64,000 bases of DNA, taken from contig CM046879.1 of the NCBI GenBank assembly GCA_025667525.1, forward strand, positions 387,213,039-387,277,038, in the 5' to 3' direction. Positions 9,701 to 20,338 of this stretch are shown in pieces. Source of the stretch: Glebionis coronaria (Eukaryota > Streptophyta > Magnoliopsida > Asterales > Asteraceae). Positions within the stretch are counted from its first letter, which is position 1. Every line of letters begins with the position of its first letter. Position numbers and translations under genes: made by a program. Below the pieces are notes generated by a model, which saw nothing but the letters and a program-made list of their open reading frames with translations, did not search any database and was not told the DNA's origin.

Positions 9701-12309
9701 GATTTCGAACTCTCGGAAGAATCATTATCGTGGACGTACATATACTCGAGAAGTTCTTAGTCTTAAGAAAATGTCTTGAAAAGTTTTGAAAGTCATTGAG
9801 AAACTTTGAAAAAATTTTCTTAGACTATGAAGTACCATTGTCGTTATGAGGCTCATGAATATCCCGTGAGAATTGATTGCTGATTCCATCTCTCTGTCTA
9901 ACTTACCAACCTTGAATTCATTCGGCTATTTGTTGTGACCACATGTGAAGTAAACCCAATATTCCAAACTTGAAACTAAAGTACAATCCCCCAAATTTGT
10001 TACTTAAGCTTGCACTTGTGTCGATTGAAGAACGGTGCAGAACAAGTCTCTTATACCTCTTGAAGTTATCCACACGAGCAACTGCGTGTGACACCCAAAA
10101 GTGATAGTTATCCATGTCGTCGACCATCCACCCTTGACAGTGGAAACTAGATAATTCAAGTCTCAATCATAAATTTTATCGCCCAAGCAAGTCATCAATC
10201 GATAGACTGGGTTTGAAGAAAAGGGGTAGAAAAATAGAAGGAAGACTCGATGATGAAATAAGTTGACGCCTTCATGAAATCCCACTTCAACTTCAAATAA
10301 AGAATACTAAATCCACTTCGTGATCACTTGTCTTTCAAGAATCAAAACTAGCCATTGTCGTTAAACTGAATCTTATATCAGATCGTTTTTAGCGTTAAGT
10401 GTTTCGTTTGCTTTGGTGTTGTGTTGTGAATGTCGTTATCTAGAAAAAATTATGAGATGAATTGTCATTAAGGGACACAATTTGTCTAGACATCTTGTCA
10501 TTTAAGCCCAACGTTAGTCTCATGCCCAACTGAAAACGTCAAAAAATTTTCGAAAAATATTAGGTTTAAAACCTAAAATCTTCTTTGTCGTTTAAGCACT
10601 TTCGATCGAAACATAACGGATACGTGCATCGAAGATCATGTCATCAGTCCAATTATCAAATTCGTATTTGTTCCAACCAATATACCAAATCCGGCCTTAT
10701 CAAAACTTTGCTAGTAGCCCATCACAATGTTTAGTATAACTCGGCCCCAACCAAATCCACACATCACTTGTACATGCAGCAACCCCAAAGATAAAAACAA
10801 ACGTGGCCCAAGATGAATATAAAAGTGAATAATGACAGCCCATTGAGATTTTGGTTATTATGGCCCAGTCACCTTTAACCCTAAACCTAACCCCACTTCG
10901 TATATACTACCTAACAATTAGGATTTCCTCATCTCATTCTCAAACATAACGCAGTCTCCATCTCTATCTAGATATCCCCGTCCCACCTTGATCACAATCT
11001 CCAATCAAATCTCTGCTCAATCTCAAACATTTACTCAAATTTATCAAATCATCCATCATTTGAATCCAACTCGAAATCATTGAACAACATAGATGAAAAC
11101 TTACAGTCTCATAAATCACCAAGCTCGAATCACAAGAACCATTTAATATGAATCAGTAATTAGAAGAAGAAAGAAGATATTGGCTTCAAGATCGTGATGG
11201 TCTCGGGTAGGTGTGCATGTTAATAGATTGCATGGCGGTTTTTTGTTGTTCTTGGTCAAGATCAGTGAAGATACGAATGGTATATATATAAAAAAAAGTT
11301 CAATTTATTTTGAAGTACCATATTTGAGATCTTTTGTTGGTATGATTCAAGTCTAGATGTGATGGGTTTCTGGTAGGTTGTTGATTCTTGTTGTTTGAGT
11401 CACCGAAACTGAGATTGATTATAACATCAAAATTGTTATAAATCAATCTTGATTTTCGAATATAGAAGAGATGGGTATATTTACCCAACATAGATCAATG
11501 AGGAAACTCAGTTCGTTAAAGATCTATAAAGATCTCGACATGCAAGTCATTATCGAATTGAAACCGAGATCTCGAATTTTTCTGTTGTTAATCGAGTCTA
11601 GTTGGGTTTAGGTGTCGATGGGTTAGGTATTATTGATAAGTTGATTGTGGAGCGATAAGGCAGGTTGTTGATTGGTGGTATACATGACTCACTGAGTTGA
11701 CCCGGTCAGCTCGGTAATTACCGAGTTGACTCGGTGAGGGGCGTAAGAGAGTTATGGTTAAAGATGGTTTTGTGTCATCGGAATGTTGATGTTTTTATGG
11801 TTCTTTAAGTCATGGTCTTGATATTTTCTGATAAATAAGCATGATCGGAATGTTTTTTTTTCACTCCATCGAAATAATTCAAACGCCCCATCGGAATAAC
11901 TATCCGAATAGCCATTGGAATAACCATCATCGGAATAACCATCATCGGAATAAGCATCATCGGAATCACCATCGGAATCCCCATCGGAATCACCATCGGA
12001 AAATGGTTTTGACCCATTTTCATGGTTTTCCGAAAAAAGTGGATCTTTGTTTCTTTTCAGATATGACACTTGTTTCAGAAAATAGAAAAATAGATAGAAA
12101 AGAACAGAGATAACACGTGACCAATGATCCAACAATGATAAAACCATGATAAATCCACCAGACACCATAAAAAAGTATGAGACTTTTAGACGGACCAGTA
12201 ACACAAAAACACCACAGTGACATAGAAACTTATACAATAAGCTATAAACTGTAACAATCCGTAGCAACCACATAAATAAGCAAACATAAACACAAAACAC
12301 CCCCGGTTT
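9701..12309. other. Non-coding interior of element N
   Basis: About 2.6 kb with no supported gene. The 180-codon minus frame at 11758-12300 is partly a translation of a short tandem repeat and is not counted. A palindrome CTCGGTAATTACCGAG lies at 11710-11725. Between about 10860 and 11090 the plus strand looks like a plant promoter and leader (TATATACTA near 10901, then a TC-rich stretch), but no real ORF follows. Confidence 0.5.
11883..12003 (+). repeat. Short tandem repeat in element N
   Basis: Degenerate units of 9-15 bp built on CATCGGAATAAC/CATCGGAATCAC repeat about nine times. In one frame they translate to runs of SDGDSDGD, which explains the spurious ORFs here. Confidence 0.85.
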
Positions 12310-12321
12310 GCTCTGATACCA
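12310..12321 (-). other. Element N primer binding site (tRNA-iMet)
   Basis: The minus strand reads TGGTATCAGAGC, a perfect match to the usual plant initiator tRNA-Met PBS, two bases inside the 5' LTR. It sets the orientation of N. Confidence 0.92.
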
Positions 12322-12323
12322 AT

Positions 12324-12621
12324 TGTTAACCTATAAGATTCAAAGCTATTTAGGGGTGATCAGGAGGTCGGGGGGATAAAAGAAGTATTTAGACATTTTA
12401 GAGAGAGAAAGATAAAGCTTGAATATGAGTGTGTGTATTTAGAGAGAGGAGTGAAATACATAAAATAAGAAGAATCCTCACCCCTCCAAGAAAGTATGGA
12501 GGGGTATATATAGGCTAGACATGGAGTGACTTTGACAACTTAGCAAAACTAGTCCCTCCATGTTTTGCCCATATGAAACTAATGTAATTCCGTAAATGGC
12601 GCTCACATTTTAGGGCTAACA
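12324..12621 (-). repeat. Element N 5' LTR
   Basis: 298 bp partner of 8797-9095. It differs at roughly ten positions. The TATA-adjacent inverted repeat is retained as 8 bp arms (CCCCTCCA at 12481-12488, TGGAGGGG at 12497-12504). Confidence 0.92.
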
Positions 12622-12626
12622 TTTTG

Positions 12627-13070
12627 TTTTTCCAGCAGAGTTATTGTTTTGAAATTTAGATGGGAGAGCCTCTTATGCCAAAGCCAGTTAGCAATGTTGG
12701 AGGCTCTAGCAAAGAAACATGTCTCCTGAGTAGAGTTCATGTTCATAACATAAACATCTTTAACTCTTGGAGCAATCATCACAATTTCATGATTGGAGTT
12801 GAAGATTGTACCTTTTTGTCATCAAACAGCACTAGATACTTTGCATCACAAAGTTGACTGATGCTGATGAGGTTGTGCTTTAATCCATTGACATATGCCA
12901 CCCTTGTAGACTAAACCAAATCCTTCAGTAGTAGCTGATGAGTTATCACCAAATATAACTTTAGGACCTTGTTCCTCCTTATACTTGTGCATATGACTTT
13001 TGGTGCCAGTCATATGCCTTGAGCAACCATTATCCAGGTAACAAATAGGCTTCCTGAGATCACACTGCAC
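12627..13070 (-). pseudogene. Copia protease and pre-integrase region
   Basis: The 74-codon frame 12846-13070 contains the retropepsin-like site CYLDNGCSRHMTG. Copia proteases normally have D-S-G or D-T-G at this place, so the DNG triad is probably inactivating. Sequence from 12845 down to 12627 is the GAG-pre-integrase region in broken frames; it joins the integrase at 8791 once element N is removed. The protease would cleave the gag-pol polyprotein inside the particle. Confidence 0.8.
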
Positions 13071-13456
13071 AAGTTAATAAAACATACAGTTTTGTTTTGA
13101 AACCCACCTTTGATGGGTGGGTGTTTTAGACCTAGAAGGTGTTCTAGATCTGAATGATCCTTTAGATGAGGATGAATAAGATTACTCGAAGAATAAGGAG
13201 AAGATTGAACAGCATTTGCTTTCTTTGCCTGAAGGGCTTCACCTCTTCTGAACCACTCTATATGATTATGATCAGATTTAGTGTGGACATTACTTCCACA
13301 AGTTTCACAACATTTGACAATAGAGTTTGGGTTCCTTGGTTTGATGCCCCTTCTGAGAGAGATAACTCGATTATGTCCATGAGTGTCATGGTCATAACTT
13401 CCAAAAATATCACAAACAGGATAGTAGTGACAATCATTTGAGTGATGATTGGCCAT
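13010..13456 (-). pseudogene. Cys/His-rich segment upstream of Copia protease
   Basis: A 148-codon frame with paired Cys and His residues (CCETCGSNVHTKSDHNHIEWF at about residues 48-68) and a basic RRGEALQAKKA stretch. It lies between the coiled-coil region and the protease; its last part overlaps the protease frame in another phase, a sign of frameshift. The pattern suggests a zinc-binding motif, but I cannot name the domain. I recall similar segments in Asteraceae Copia polyproteins, from memory only. Confidence 0.55.
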
Positions 13457-13657
13457 ACCACAATGAATTCATGGTGGGAAAGGCATATTTCGCCTAGAAT
13501 GAGATGCTTCAGTGTTGTGAGCATCAACACTAGTTTTAGCAAGCATATATTGAGTATGTTCACAAGTGTGATGGTCAGTCCTCTCACATTTAGTATAATA
13601 AATCACTTTTAGGAAAGTTTTAGTGAGATGGTTTTTTAGAACACATGCCCTTTTAAG

Positions 13658-14479
13658 TTATGTCTTATACTTATAATGTGGAGAGTTTGAAGGTTCATCT
13701 TTGAATCGAGTTGGTGTTTGTTGTTGTCTGAGTTGCAATTTGAGATCATTAATCTCTTGCATGATAAGAGACATTCTCTCATCTTCCTCAAATCTAGCAT
13801 TCTTTAGTTTATATGTTGACACTGAAGAGTTAGTTATCATATGTGAACCTTCAGCAGGAGCTGAAGAGTTCTTTGAAGTGTCAATTTTGAAATGTTTGGG
13901 AGACCTACCCTTGTGTGTTGTGTGAGACTTGATGATTGATTGGATTGATTTTGGTCCAGTAGAGGGTTCAGCACCAGCCAGCTTCTCCAAAGGAGGAAGT
14001 AGGGTATTTACTTCATTCTCTAAATCATCATCTGAGTCATCTTTAGTAACTGAAGATTTAACAGGTGCTGAAGTGTCAGCATTTGCTTGCAACTCAGGAA
14101 GAAGGATACGTTTAGTGTCATGATTTGGTAAATTCTCTTCACCTGACCTTACAACGTCAGGGATCGAGCTACCATCCTCATTTGAGCCTTTGACAAAGAC
14201 AATATCAATGGAGTTGGTGTTGGAGGATCCTTCAGCACCAAGCAGTTTCCTCTTTTGAGCAAGAATTTGTTCATTGATGCATTGATGTACCCTATCAGAG
14301 TTTCTAAGCCAAGATTTAACAATATCATTTGCTTCTTTTAGTTCAACTCTTAGGGAGTTATTTTCATCAAGAATCTCTTTGTTCAATTGTTGAAAAGTAA
14401 GTACATCAAGTTTAGCTTCTTTTAGCTTACTTTCAAAATCATCAAGTTTTAGAACAAGTTTATAATACTTTTCAAGCAA
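13658..14479 (-). pseudogene. Coiled-coil segment of Copia gag-pol
   Basis: This 273-codon open frame lies between the zinc knuckle and protease. Residues about 1-60 form a strong heptad pattern (LEKYYKLVLKLDDFESKLKE and onward), followed by acidic and Ser-rich sequence, and a second helical stretch near the end (MSLIMQEINDLKLQLRQQQ). Coiled-coil segments in or near gag are reported for Sirevirus-type elements, where they may mediate protein interaction. No enzyme motif. Upstream, 14480-14592 is short broken coding sequence. Confidence 0.6.
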
Positions 14480-14592
14480 GTTGTTTCTTTGTTCTTCAAC
14501 AAATTTTAGATCAGTACACAGGTAATGAAAGACAATGTCATCCTTATCTTCTAATTCAAGAAGAGTTTGTACCTTTTTATTGTGATTTTGAC

Positions 14593-14865
14593 CTATTCAC
14601 CATTTCTGGCACTGCCTCTGGCCACAACATTAGAGTTTGACCCTTCATCATCAGCAAGTGCCATTAGCACTTTCACATTCACCAATTCATCGTCATCTGA
14701 AGAGACATCTTCTTCATCCAGTTCATAGGCTTCAGCAATGAGTCCTTTGTTCTTATCTTGCTTGGGAGCCTTGGAGGAATAACTTTCAGTGCTCATGAGA
14801 GCCAATCTAGCCTTGATTTCTCTGTATTTTGCTTCAAAGTCTTTTGCTGGGCGAAGTTCAGCCAT
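14593..14865 (-). pseudogene. Acidic gag tail of the Copia element
   Basis: A 90-codon fragment, acidic in the middle (LDEEDVSSDDDE), directly following the zinc-knuckle frame in the sense direction with a change of phase. It is the usual variable gag C-terminal tail. Function as a separate unit is unlikely. Confidence 0.55.
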
Positions 14866-14871
14866 GTTTTG

Positions 14872-15219
14872 CTAAAAGGAAGTAGAAGCAATTTGTTTAT
14901 GTTGAAATGATGATTGACCATATGGTCTTGATTGAGCTGGTGAGGAATAAGAAGGAGTGGACGTTTTGGAATAACAATCCCTAGCAAAATGACCAGTCTT
15001 CCCACATTTGTAGCATTCAGTGTCAACTAAAGCTTTTGTGGTGCTGGAGAACTTTCTTCCTTTCTTAAAGAACCTTCTAGATTTGTCCAGAAGAGCTCTT
15101 TCATGAAATTCCTCTTTGAGGTCATTAAGATATTCCTCACTAGTTCTTGTGTCTTCTTCATCATCAGGACTATCTTGGTAGTCTTGGATGACAGCCTCAC
15201 TGAAGAAAGTTGTAGACAA
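14872..15219 (-). pseudogene. Copia gag zinc knuckle region
   Basis: A 115-codon frame with a complete CCHC knuckle, CYKCGKTGHFARDC (CX2CX4HX4C), at about residues 71-84. It would bind element RNA in the nucleocapsid. A basic stretch (SRRFFKKGRK) precedes it. Phase differs from the gag frames on either side, so gag is broken at least twice. Confidence 0.85.
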
Positions 15220-15293
15220 GGGTGTAGCAATAGTTAATGCTTTACTCTTGCTTGAGCCTTCAAAAATCCTATCAACTAGGTTTTCTTCATATT

Positions 15294-15536
15294 TTAGTTT
15301 CCCAATAGAGAGGCCAGATCACAATCTTTAATGTGATTATCATTTCTCAAGCTTTGACAGAAAGAGAGCCACTTCTTTGGCAATGCATTAACAAAAACTG
15401 TGTTGATTTCAAGTTTTGAAAGCTCAACACCATCATTCACTAGTTCATTCCTTAGTGCTTTGTATCTGGTGAATGTCTGTGTAAGGGTTTCCCCTTCTTT
15501 ATGTTTAAAGGTGTTGTATTGAATCTTTAAATCCAT
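15294..15536 (-). pseudogene. Copia gag core, second fragment
   Basis: An 80-codon part of the UBN2/gag-like capsid domain, with the typical block FTRYKALRNELVNDGVEL and VNALPKKW. A frame break separates it from the N-terminal fragment at 15724-15912. It would form the virus-like particle shell. Confidence 0.75.
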
Positions 15537-15723
15537 GATTCTTGTTTCTTTACATAATAGGGTCCCTCATGATAGACAATAAGGTCCTCCCATGTAGACT
15601 TTGTTGTTTTACAATTCACAAGAGAATTCATTTGGTCATTTGGGAGTACAAACATGATGAGACTTTAAGACGCTGGTCTAGGTTAGCAGCTTTTCTTTCA
15701 TCAGAATTCCGTTGTACTTCAAG

Positions 15724-15912
15724 TTATTTATTGTCCCCAACCATGGCAACAAATGGACCATTTTCAATGATTCCAAGGAATTGAGGTTCAATCCCAACCA
15801 TGTGGACAAGGAACCTCTTCTTCCAATTTGTGAATTTAGCAACCTCTAGGACAGGAGCAGCATTAAGTTGGCCACCTCTATACTCTAGGGTTTGTGGTAT
15901 TACTTGAGCCAT
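15724..15912 (-). pseudogene. Copia gag N terminus
   Basis: The ATG at 15912 begins MAQVIPQTLEYRGGQ and is the likely gag start, about 65 bp inside the PBS. FTNWKKRFLVHMVGIEPQ is the usual first helix block of Copia gag. The frame ends after 62 codons; the sequence down to 15536 continues in other frames. Confidence 0.75.
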
Positions 15913-15979
15913 TTTTGGATCTGGATTTGAAAACTTTAAATGAGCAGTTTAATAAAATAAGATTTTAGGTAATCAAACT

Positions 15980-15991
15980 GCTCTAATAGCA
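15980..15991 (-). other. Copia primer binding site (degraded)
   Basis: The minus strand reads TGCTATTAGAGC, matching the initiator tRNA-Met PBS TGGTATCAGAGC at 10 of 12 positions, two bases inside the LTR end. It fits the Copia assignment. Confidence 0.7.
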
Positions 15992-15993
15992 CT

Positions 15994-16510
15994 TGTTGGT
16001 ACCTTGTAAATTGTTATTACTTATCAACTATAAGTAATAACTCTTTACCAAGACTCAAGTGTGTTGTTTTAACAATAGATAAGAACTATTAACAATTAAA
16101 ACAACAATACCAATAACTTTTTTGTTGTCCTATATTCTAAGATGATTAAACAAGAAAATAGAGATGAAAAGATATGAATTCTAGAGAAAGAAAGTAGAGA
16201 GATAAAAGAGAGAGAATGGTTGGAAACTTGGTAGGATTAGATTAGAGAGAGAAATAACAAAATAACCAACACCCTTCCTAACATGCTAGGAAGGGTATAT
16301 ATAGTCCACCCACATGCTGGCTTTGTTAGGACTATATTCTAATTGGTCGGGCTTTCCTTTTAGGCTTTAGTTACTTATGAATGAACTTTAGCTTAAAGTT
16401 AAGCCCGTAAAATAAGACTAATCTACTAACTATTAAAACATTCTAAAATACGATACATAATAAACGTATGACCGAGCATTCTTGTTTGACTCAATATTTT
16501 GAGGCTAACA
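15994..16510 (-). repeat. Chimeric LTR, left copy
   Basis: 517 bp. Read on the minus strand it starts TGTTAGCC but ends ACCAACA, so its ends do not mirror each other. 15994-16121 matches the U5 end of the Copia 3' LTR (656-783) at nearly 90% by eye. 16122-16510 is unrelated to that LTR and has its own TATATATA (16296-16303) directly abutting a perfect 9 bp inverted repeat (16272-16280 and 16287-16295). A Copia PBS is on the left and a purine tract on the right, so it serves as 5' LTR for one element and 3' LTR for another. Confidence 0.8.
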
Positions 16511-17726
16511 ATCTCCCCAAATGAGAGGTCATTACCCTTTGTCATTTGGAGATTTGTAGAGATTACTAATATCGCCATAAATGAGTCTTGAACGTGTAAT
16601 ATTAGTCTTGTTCCTTCATGCTGTGATCTTTGAGCCTTTGTCATTGTCTTTTGATTTTGTCTTTAATCATGAGATCTTCAAATCATCCTTGACTTTTCTT
16701 TGCCATCTTGCGATCTTGTGTCTTCATCCACATGCTCACACTATTAATTGTTGAATGTCTTTAGGCATGAGTATGCGGTTTTGAATCTTTGACTTTGCTG
16801 AGTACACCGTAACGCCACCTTCTCGACACAAAACATAGACACGGATTGAATGGCTTTGACATTCATCCTAAGTCGGTAGCGTTTTACCTCCGGTCGGTGA
16901 AGACCGTTAGACGATATTAATTATCGTACCTGTGATTAGGTAGATTCAATTAAGAATCTCTTTGACAGGGTTTCGTGGCTGTACTAGCCGTTCTCTTTAG
17001 TCGACCGTCTCAAAGCAAGACTGCGAAAATAAAGCGTGAATCAATTGGATAAATATCCGCTTGATTAAAGTCGTCAATTCAAATTCCTGGAACAAGTGTG
17101 ATTCATAAAGAATCTTCCCATTGTTGCTTTCTAGTTGACACAAGCTTGATTCATAAGAGTCTCACAATTCACCTACCGTAGCGTTGTTTGAGATTGACGC
17201 TAGAAGGATTTCCATTCATCACTGTGAATATTAATGAATATCACTCTGAATGTTCTGGCAAGACCATAAAGATATTGCATAGAAACCTGAACCGAGTTTG
17301 AATCAATTCAGAATCAAACCACAGTTTCTTTTCAATTTTACATATGTTTAATTCATAAAGAATCTGGCATATGACCTACCGCAGTGTTGTTTGATGTTAA
17401 CACTGGAAGGATTTCCACTCATCATTGTGAATACTAGGTAGTATCACTCTGAGTGTTCTAGCAATATCGCAAGGATATAGCGTAGGACTCTCTTTATTGT
17501 CATTTTGTGTGTCCTAACAAGATTTGATTGATCTCTTGGCTCTAGACTCGATTTGTGCACTTTTAGTGGTAGGAGGCTGGAGCATATGCCACCTATTCAA
17601 TATCAACTATCTCGAAGTAAGAAAGACAATAGAAGTCATGTTGATCTCCGTGACAATAAAACAAACTTCTTTTGAGAGAAGCCTGAGTGAGCTTGGGAAG
17701 GGTTGTGCATTGCATCACTGGGTCCA
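16511..17726 (-). other. Non-coding internal sequence V next to the chimeric LTR
   Basis: The minus strand ends with a purine tract (CATTTGGGGAGAT) against the LTR, so this is the 3' part of an element interior. No ORF is credible. It holds two adjacent perfect hairpins at 16891-16906 and 16911-16927, and two degenerate copies of a ~200 bp unit (about 17085-17290 and 17300-17490) sharing TAGAAGGATTTCCA-like phrases. Related copies occur in V' at 51351-52223 and 60720-61140. Element X interrupts it at 17726. Confidence 0.6.
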
Positions 17727-20017
17727 TGATGAGACTGTAATTATACATAGTCTCATCGTTCAAATCGGGCTTAAAACGCTTAAAATATCATCAAAATACC
17801 CAAATATATGCTTGTGTTTGTTCATTGTGTATTTTAGGTACGGATATCATGAATTCACCAAAAGATTACAAGAATCAAGCAAAAACGAACACGGGAAACG
17901 AAGTCGCACAAAGAACCGGACCCGAATCATGAATTTCCTTTGAAGTCCTTGAAGTTTGAATATTTGGCAAGATTGGTCCCTCTACTTTTGAAGACTTGTC
18001 ATTTTAAACCCTTGTAAAACACAAAAATTACTAAAGGGTCCCTAAAATAACAAGATTGGTCCTTGAAGAATGCAAAATATGCATAAAATACCCTTGGAAT
18101 AGTTTTGCTAAAACTTTTGTGGCCAAAATAGGAGTTTATAAACTTGCTTAACAAAGAAAGTTGGATTTATGGCTGTTCAAAGTTAAGTGGCAAGAGAAAG
18201 AAACATGGGGGACTAAAAGGGTCAGACACATAAACCCTCACCAGCCACTCCCAAGCCGACACCTCACCTTCACCATTTGATCCACCACTCACAAACCTCC
18301 AACTCATCTCCCCACTCCACGTCAAATCCCACTACCCCTTTAATAAACTGATTAAATCAGTTTATTAGTTTTCCCACTAAAACGCATTTTCAAAATTAAC
18401 CCAACCCTTAAACAGATTAAAACTCCACTTAATAAACCCATAAACCCTAATCAAACCTAGGATCAATTAATCCCAATTCAAAGGGGTTTTTGTTCTATCC
18501 TTCCAGATCCCTAATTACAAACACTATAAACCCATCCCACACCAAAGATGTGACCCCAACCAACCCATGTGAGCAGTAGGGACCTCCCCTGCTGCGTCAG
18601 TTTCATCCTCAAAACCAAAGTCGACAAGATCAACGATTAAGATGATACTCCTTGTCCCCCACTCATTTTTGGACAGCCAATATCAATCCTAACATAGCTG
18701 GCACCAAGGACATTCACGTGAAGACCCCTTGACTGAATTTCAAAATCAAGACTCAAGGGTACTTTGGGACTTTTAGTTGCTAGGGTTTATGATTCTAGAT
18801 TATTCTTTCATCCAGTATACATAGAGGTGGTTTTTACCTCTATTTTTCTTTTGTTCCAGTTTTTTATAAAAAAATTTAATTTATTAATGAAAATGAAAAA
18901 TTGAGTTTTGTGCAAAAATCTGTGTTCCATTTTACTATTTCTGTAGTGTAAGTTTATTTTATGCAATTGGGTTTCAAATTTATCTAATATCTTTCTATTT
19001 CAAAAGTTTTTATTTAAAATCCGAATTTAAGATATAAATGAAGTGAAAGTGGATTTTATATTTTAAGTTCAAAATTTAAGATTAAAACTTGTTGGTTTCA
19101 ACTGTAGTTTTTAGATTTGAGTTTTCAGGTTTGTGTTTCAAAAAGTTTTGTGGTTCAAGAATTTTTCCAAAAAATCTTTCCTTTTTTTACTGATTCTCTT
19201 AACTGTTTGGTTAAGCTTCCACCACAAAGCCTGACAAGATTTTGGGTGAGAGCTTACACAAACTTGAATTTTGTTTCTTGGATTTTGTGGTGTTGTGCAG
19301 TAACAAAGAACAACAAGTACTCATCCATTTTCCATAATTCTCACTTCATTTTATTTGAAGACATTGGCTACCCTTAGGTCTTTCATAGACTCGACCAACA
19401 GGGCTCTCTACTCCTCTTTACACATTTCCCATAAGCTCATAAAAAGCTCAGTAGAAGGCATCAGACCTAAGGTATAGGCTTGAACCATATTGACCTTGAT
19501 TTTTGATGCTTAAGTGTTTTTGTGTGAAATTGTTTGAAGGTTAGTTTGAATACTTGTTTATGCTTTATTATTGTCTTGTATACATGTTAAGTTAGGTTTA
19601 AGTTAGATTTAATTGTTTTGATCAAAAATCCTTTGCAAAATCTTGTTTTCAGTTTTATAAAGGGTGTTTGGGTCTATGTTATAAGCTGAGTTTTTGACAA
19701 ACTTTTGGCATATAAAAAGTTTTGGATGCTTTAAGTTGGGTAAAAATAGACTAAATCAGTAAGGCTTAAAATATATTTGTTTTAGTAAAATCTGAGCACC
19801 AAATCTGGTAATTTGTTAGTAGTACTGGTATCTTAGGATTTGGTATATGCTTGTTGTAGTTTCATGTTGTTTTGAGCTAATTTGGGTGGACTAAAATCCA
19901 CTTTAGAACCATTTGCATCAGCTAGAAACCCACCAGACCCTCATTTGATCTCAGTAACTGACTAGGGTGGTTTGTGTGCATTTTTGTGTGTTATCTCGCT
20001 TGTTCTTGTTTGTGACT

Positions 20018-20042
20018 CCCCACAACCCAACTGGTTGTGGGG
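20018..20042 (+). other. Conserved LTR hairpin, copy A
   Basis: Perfect arms CCCCACAACC (20018-20027) and GGTTGTGGGG (20033-20042), loop CAACT. LTR B has the same hairpin with compensatory changes at 44827-44850, and the solo LTR has it at 31985-32008. Confidence 0.75.
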
Positions 20043-20338
20043 GTGCCCCCTTGTACAAAAAAACAATCACTAATCGCACCAAAACGACCAAATCAGGCCT
20101 TAAAAAGTCATCAGTTGTTTTTTAGCATCGTCAGAGAACGCTTTTTGTTCTCTCATATCTCAGACGACAAAGGAAATTGGGTACTTTGGTACTGTAGCAA
20201 GATTTCAAAATCTGGGCACGTTTTATCTTCGTTTTGTATTGAATCTTGTTCAATTTTTGGTTCTAGTTGTGTTTTTGTAGTAAGGTAAGCACCAGGTACA
20301 AGTTTAGTTAAAAAGAAAAAAAAAGTTTTTACAAAAAT

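Larger units (their letters stand above)
8797..12621 (-). mobile_element. Complete coding-free LTR element N
   Basis: A 3.8 kb LTR element nested in the Copia integrase gene. The LTRs are 8797-9095 (299 bp) and 12324-12621 (298 bp), about 97% identical by eye, beginning TGTTA and ending TAACA. A perfect 5 bp duplication, ttttg, flanks it at 8792-8796 and 12622-12626. On the minus strand a PBS for initiator tRNA-Met lies at 12321-12310 and a polypurine tract at 9108-9096. No gag or pol can be found inside, so it is a TRIM/LARD-like non-autonomous element that must have been mobilised in trans. The PBS and multiple purine tracts fit a Copia/Sirevirus helper. Confidence 0.92.
656..16121 (-). mobile_element. 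Decayed Sirevirus-like Copia LTR retrotransposon
   Basis: This is a Ty1/Copia element read on the minus strand, with domains in Copia order: gag, zinc knuckle, protease, pre-integrase, integrase, RT, RNase H. A long extra ORF lies between RNase H and the 3' LTR. The 3' LTR is 656-1565. The PBS is 15980-15991 and only the U5 end of a matching 5' LTR adjoins it at 15994-16121. The Sirevirus-like call rests on the RT block ending in IIFGST, the MGELTYFLGLQ stretch, the coiled-coil region near gag and the extra ORF. Every domain carries frameshifts, stops or lost catalytic residues, so the copy is dead. Element N (8797-12621) is inserted in it. The flank GATAC at 651-655 has a 4/5 match, TATAC, on the reverse complement of 61921-61925. 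Confidence 0.9.

Noticed and set aside
10877..10895. Telomere-like AACCCTAAACC
   Set aside because: Only two degenerate units in an element interior; not an interstitial telomere array.
11758..12300. 180-codon ORF with hydrophobic N terminus and SDGD repeats
   Set aside because: The C-terminal half is the short tandem repeat in another frame and the rest overlaps the PBS side of a coding-free element; no homologue is recognised.
17524..17943. 139-codon ORF spanning the V/X boundary
   Set aside because: It crosses an element junction and has no domain; chance frame.
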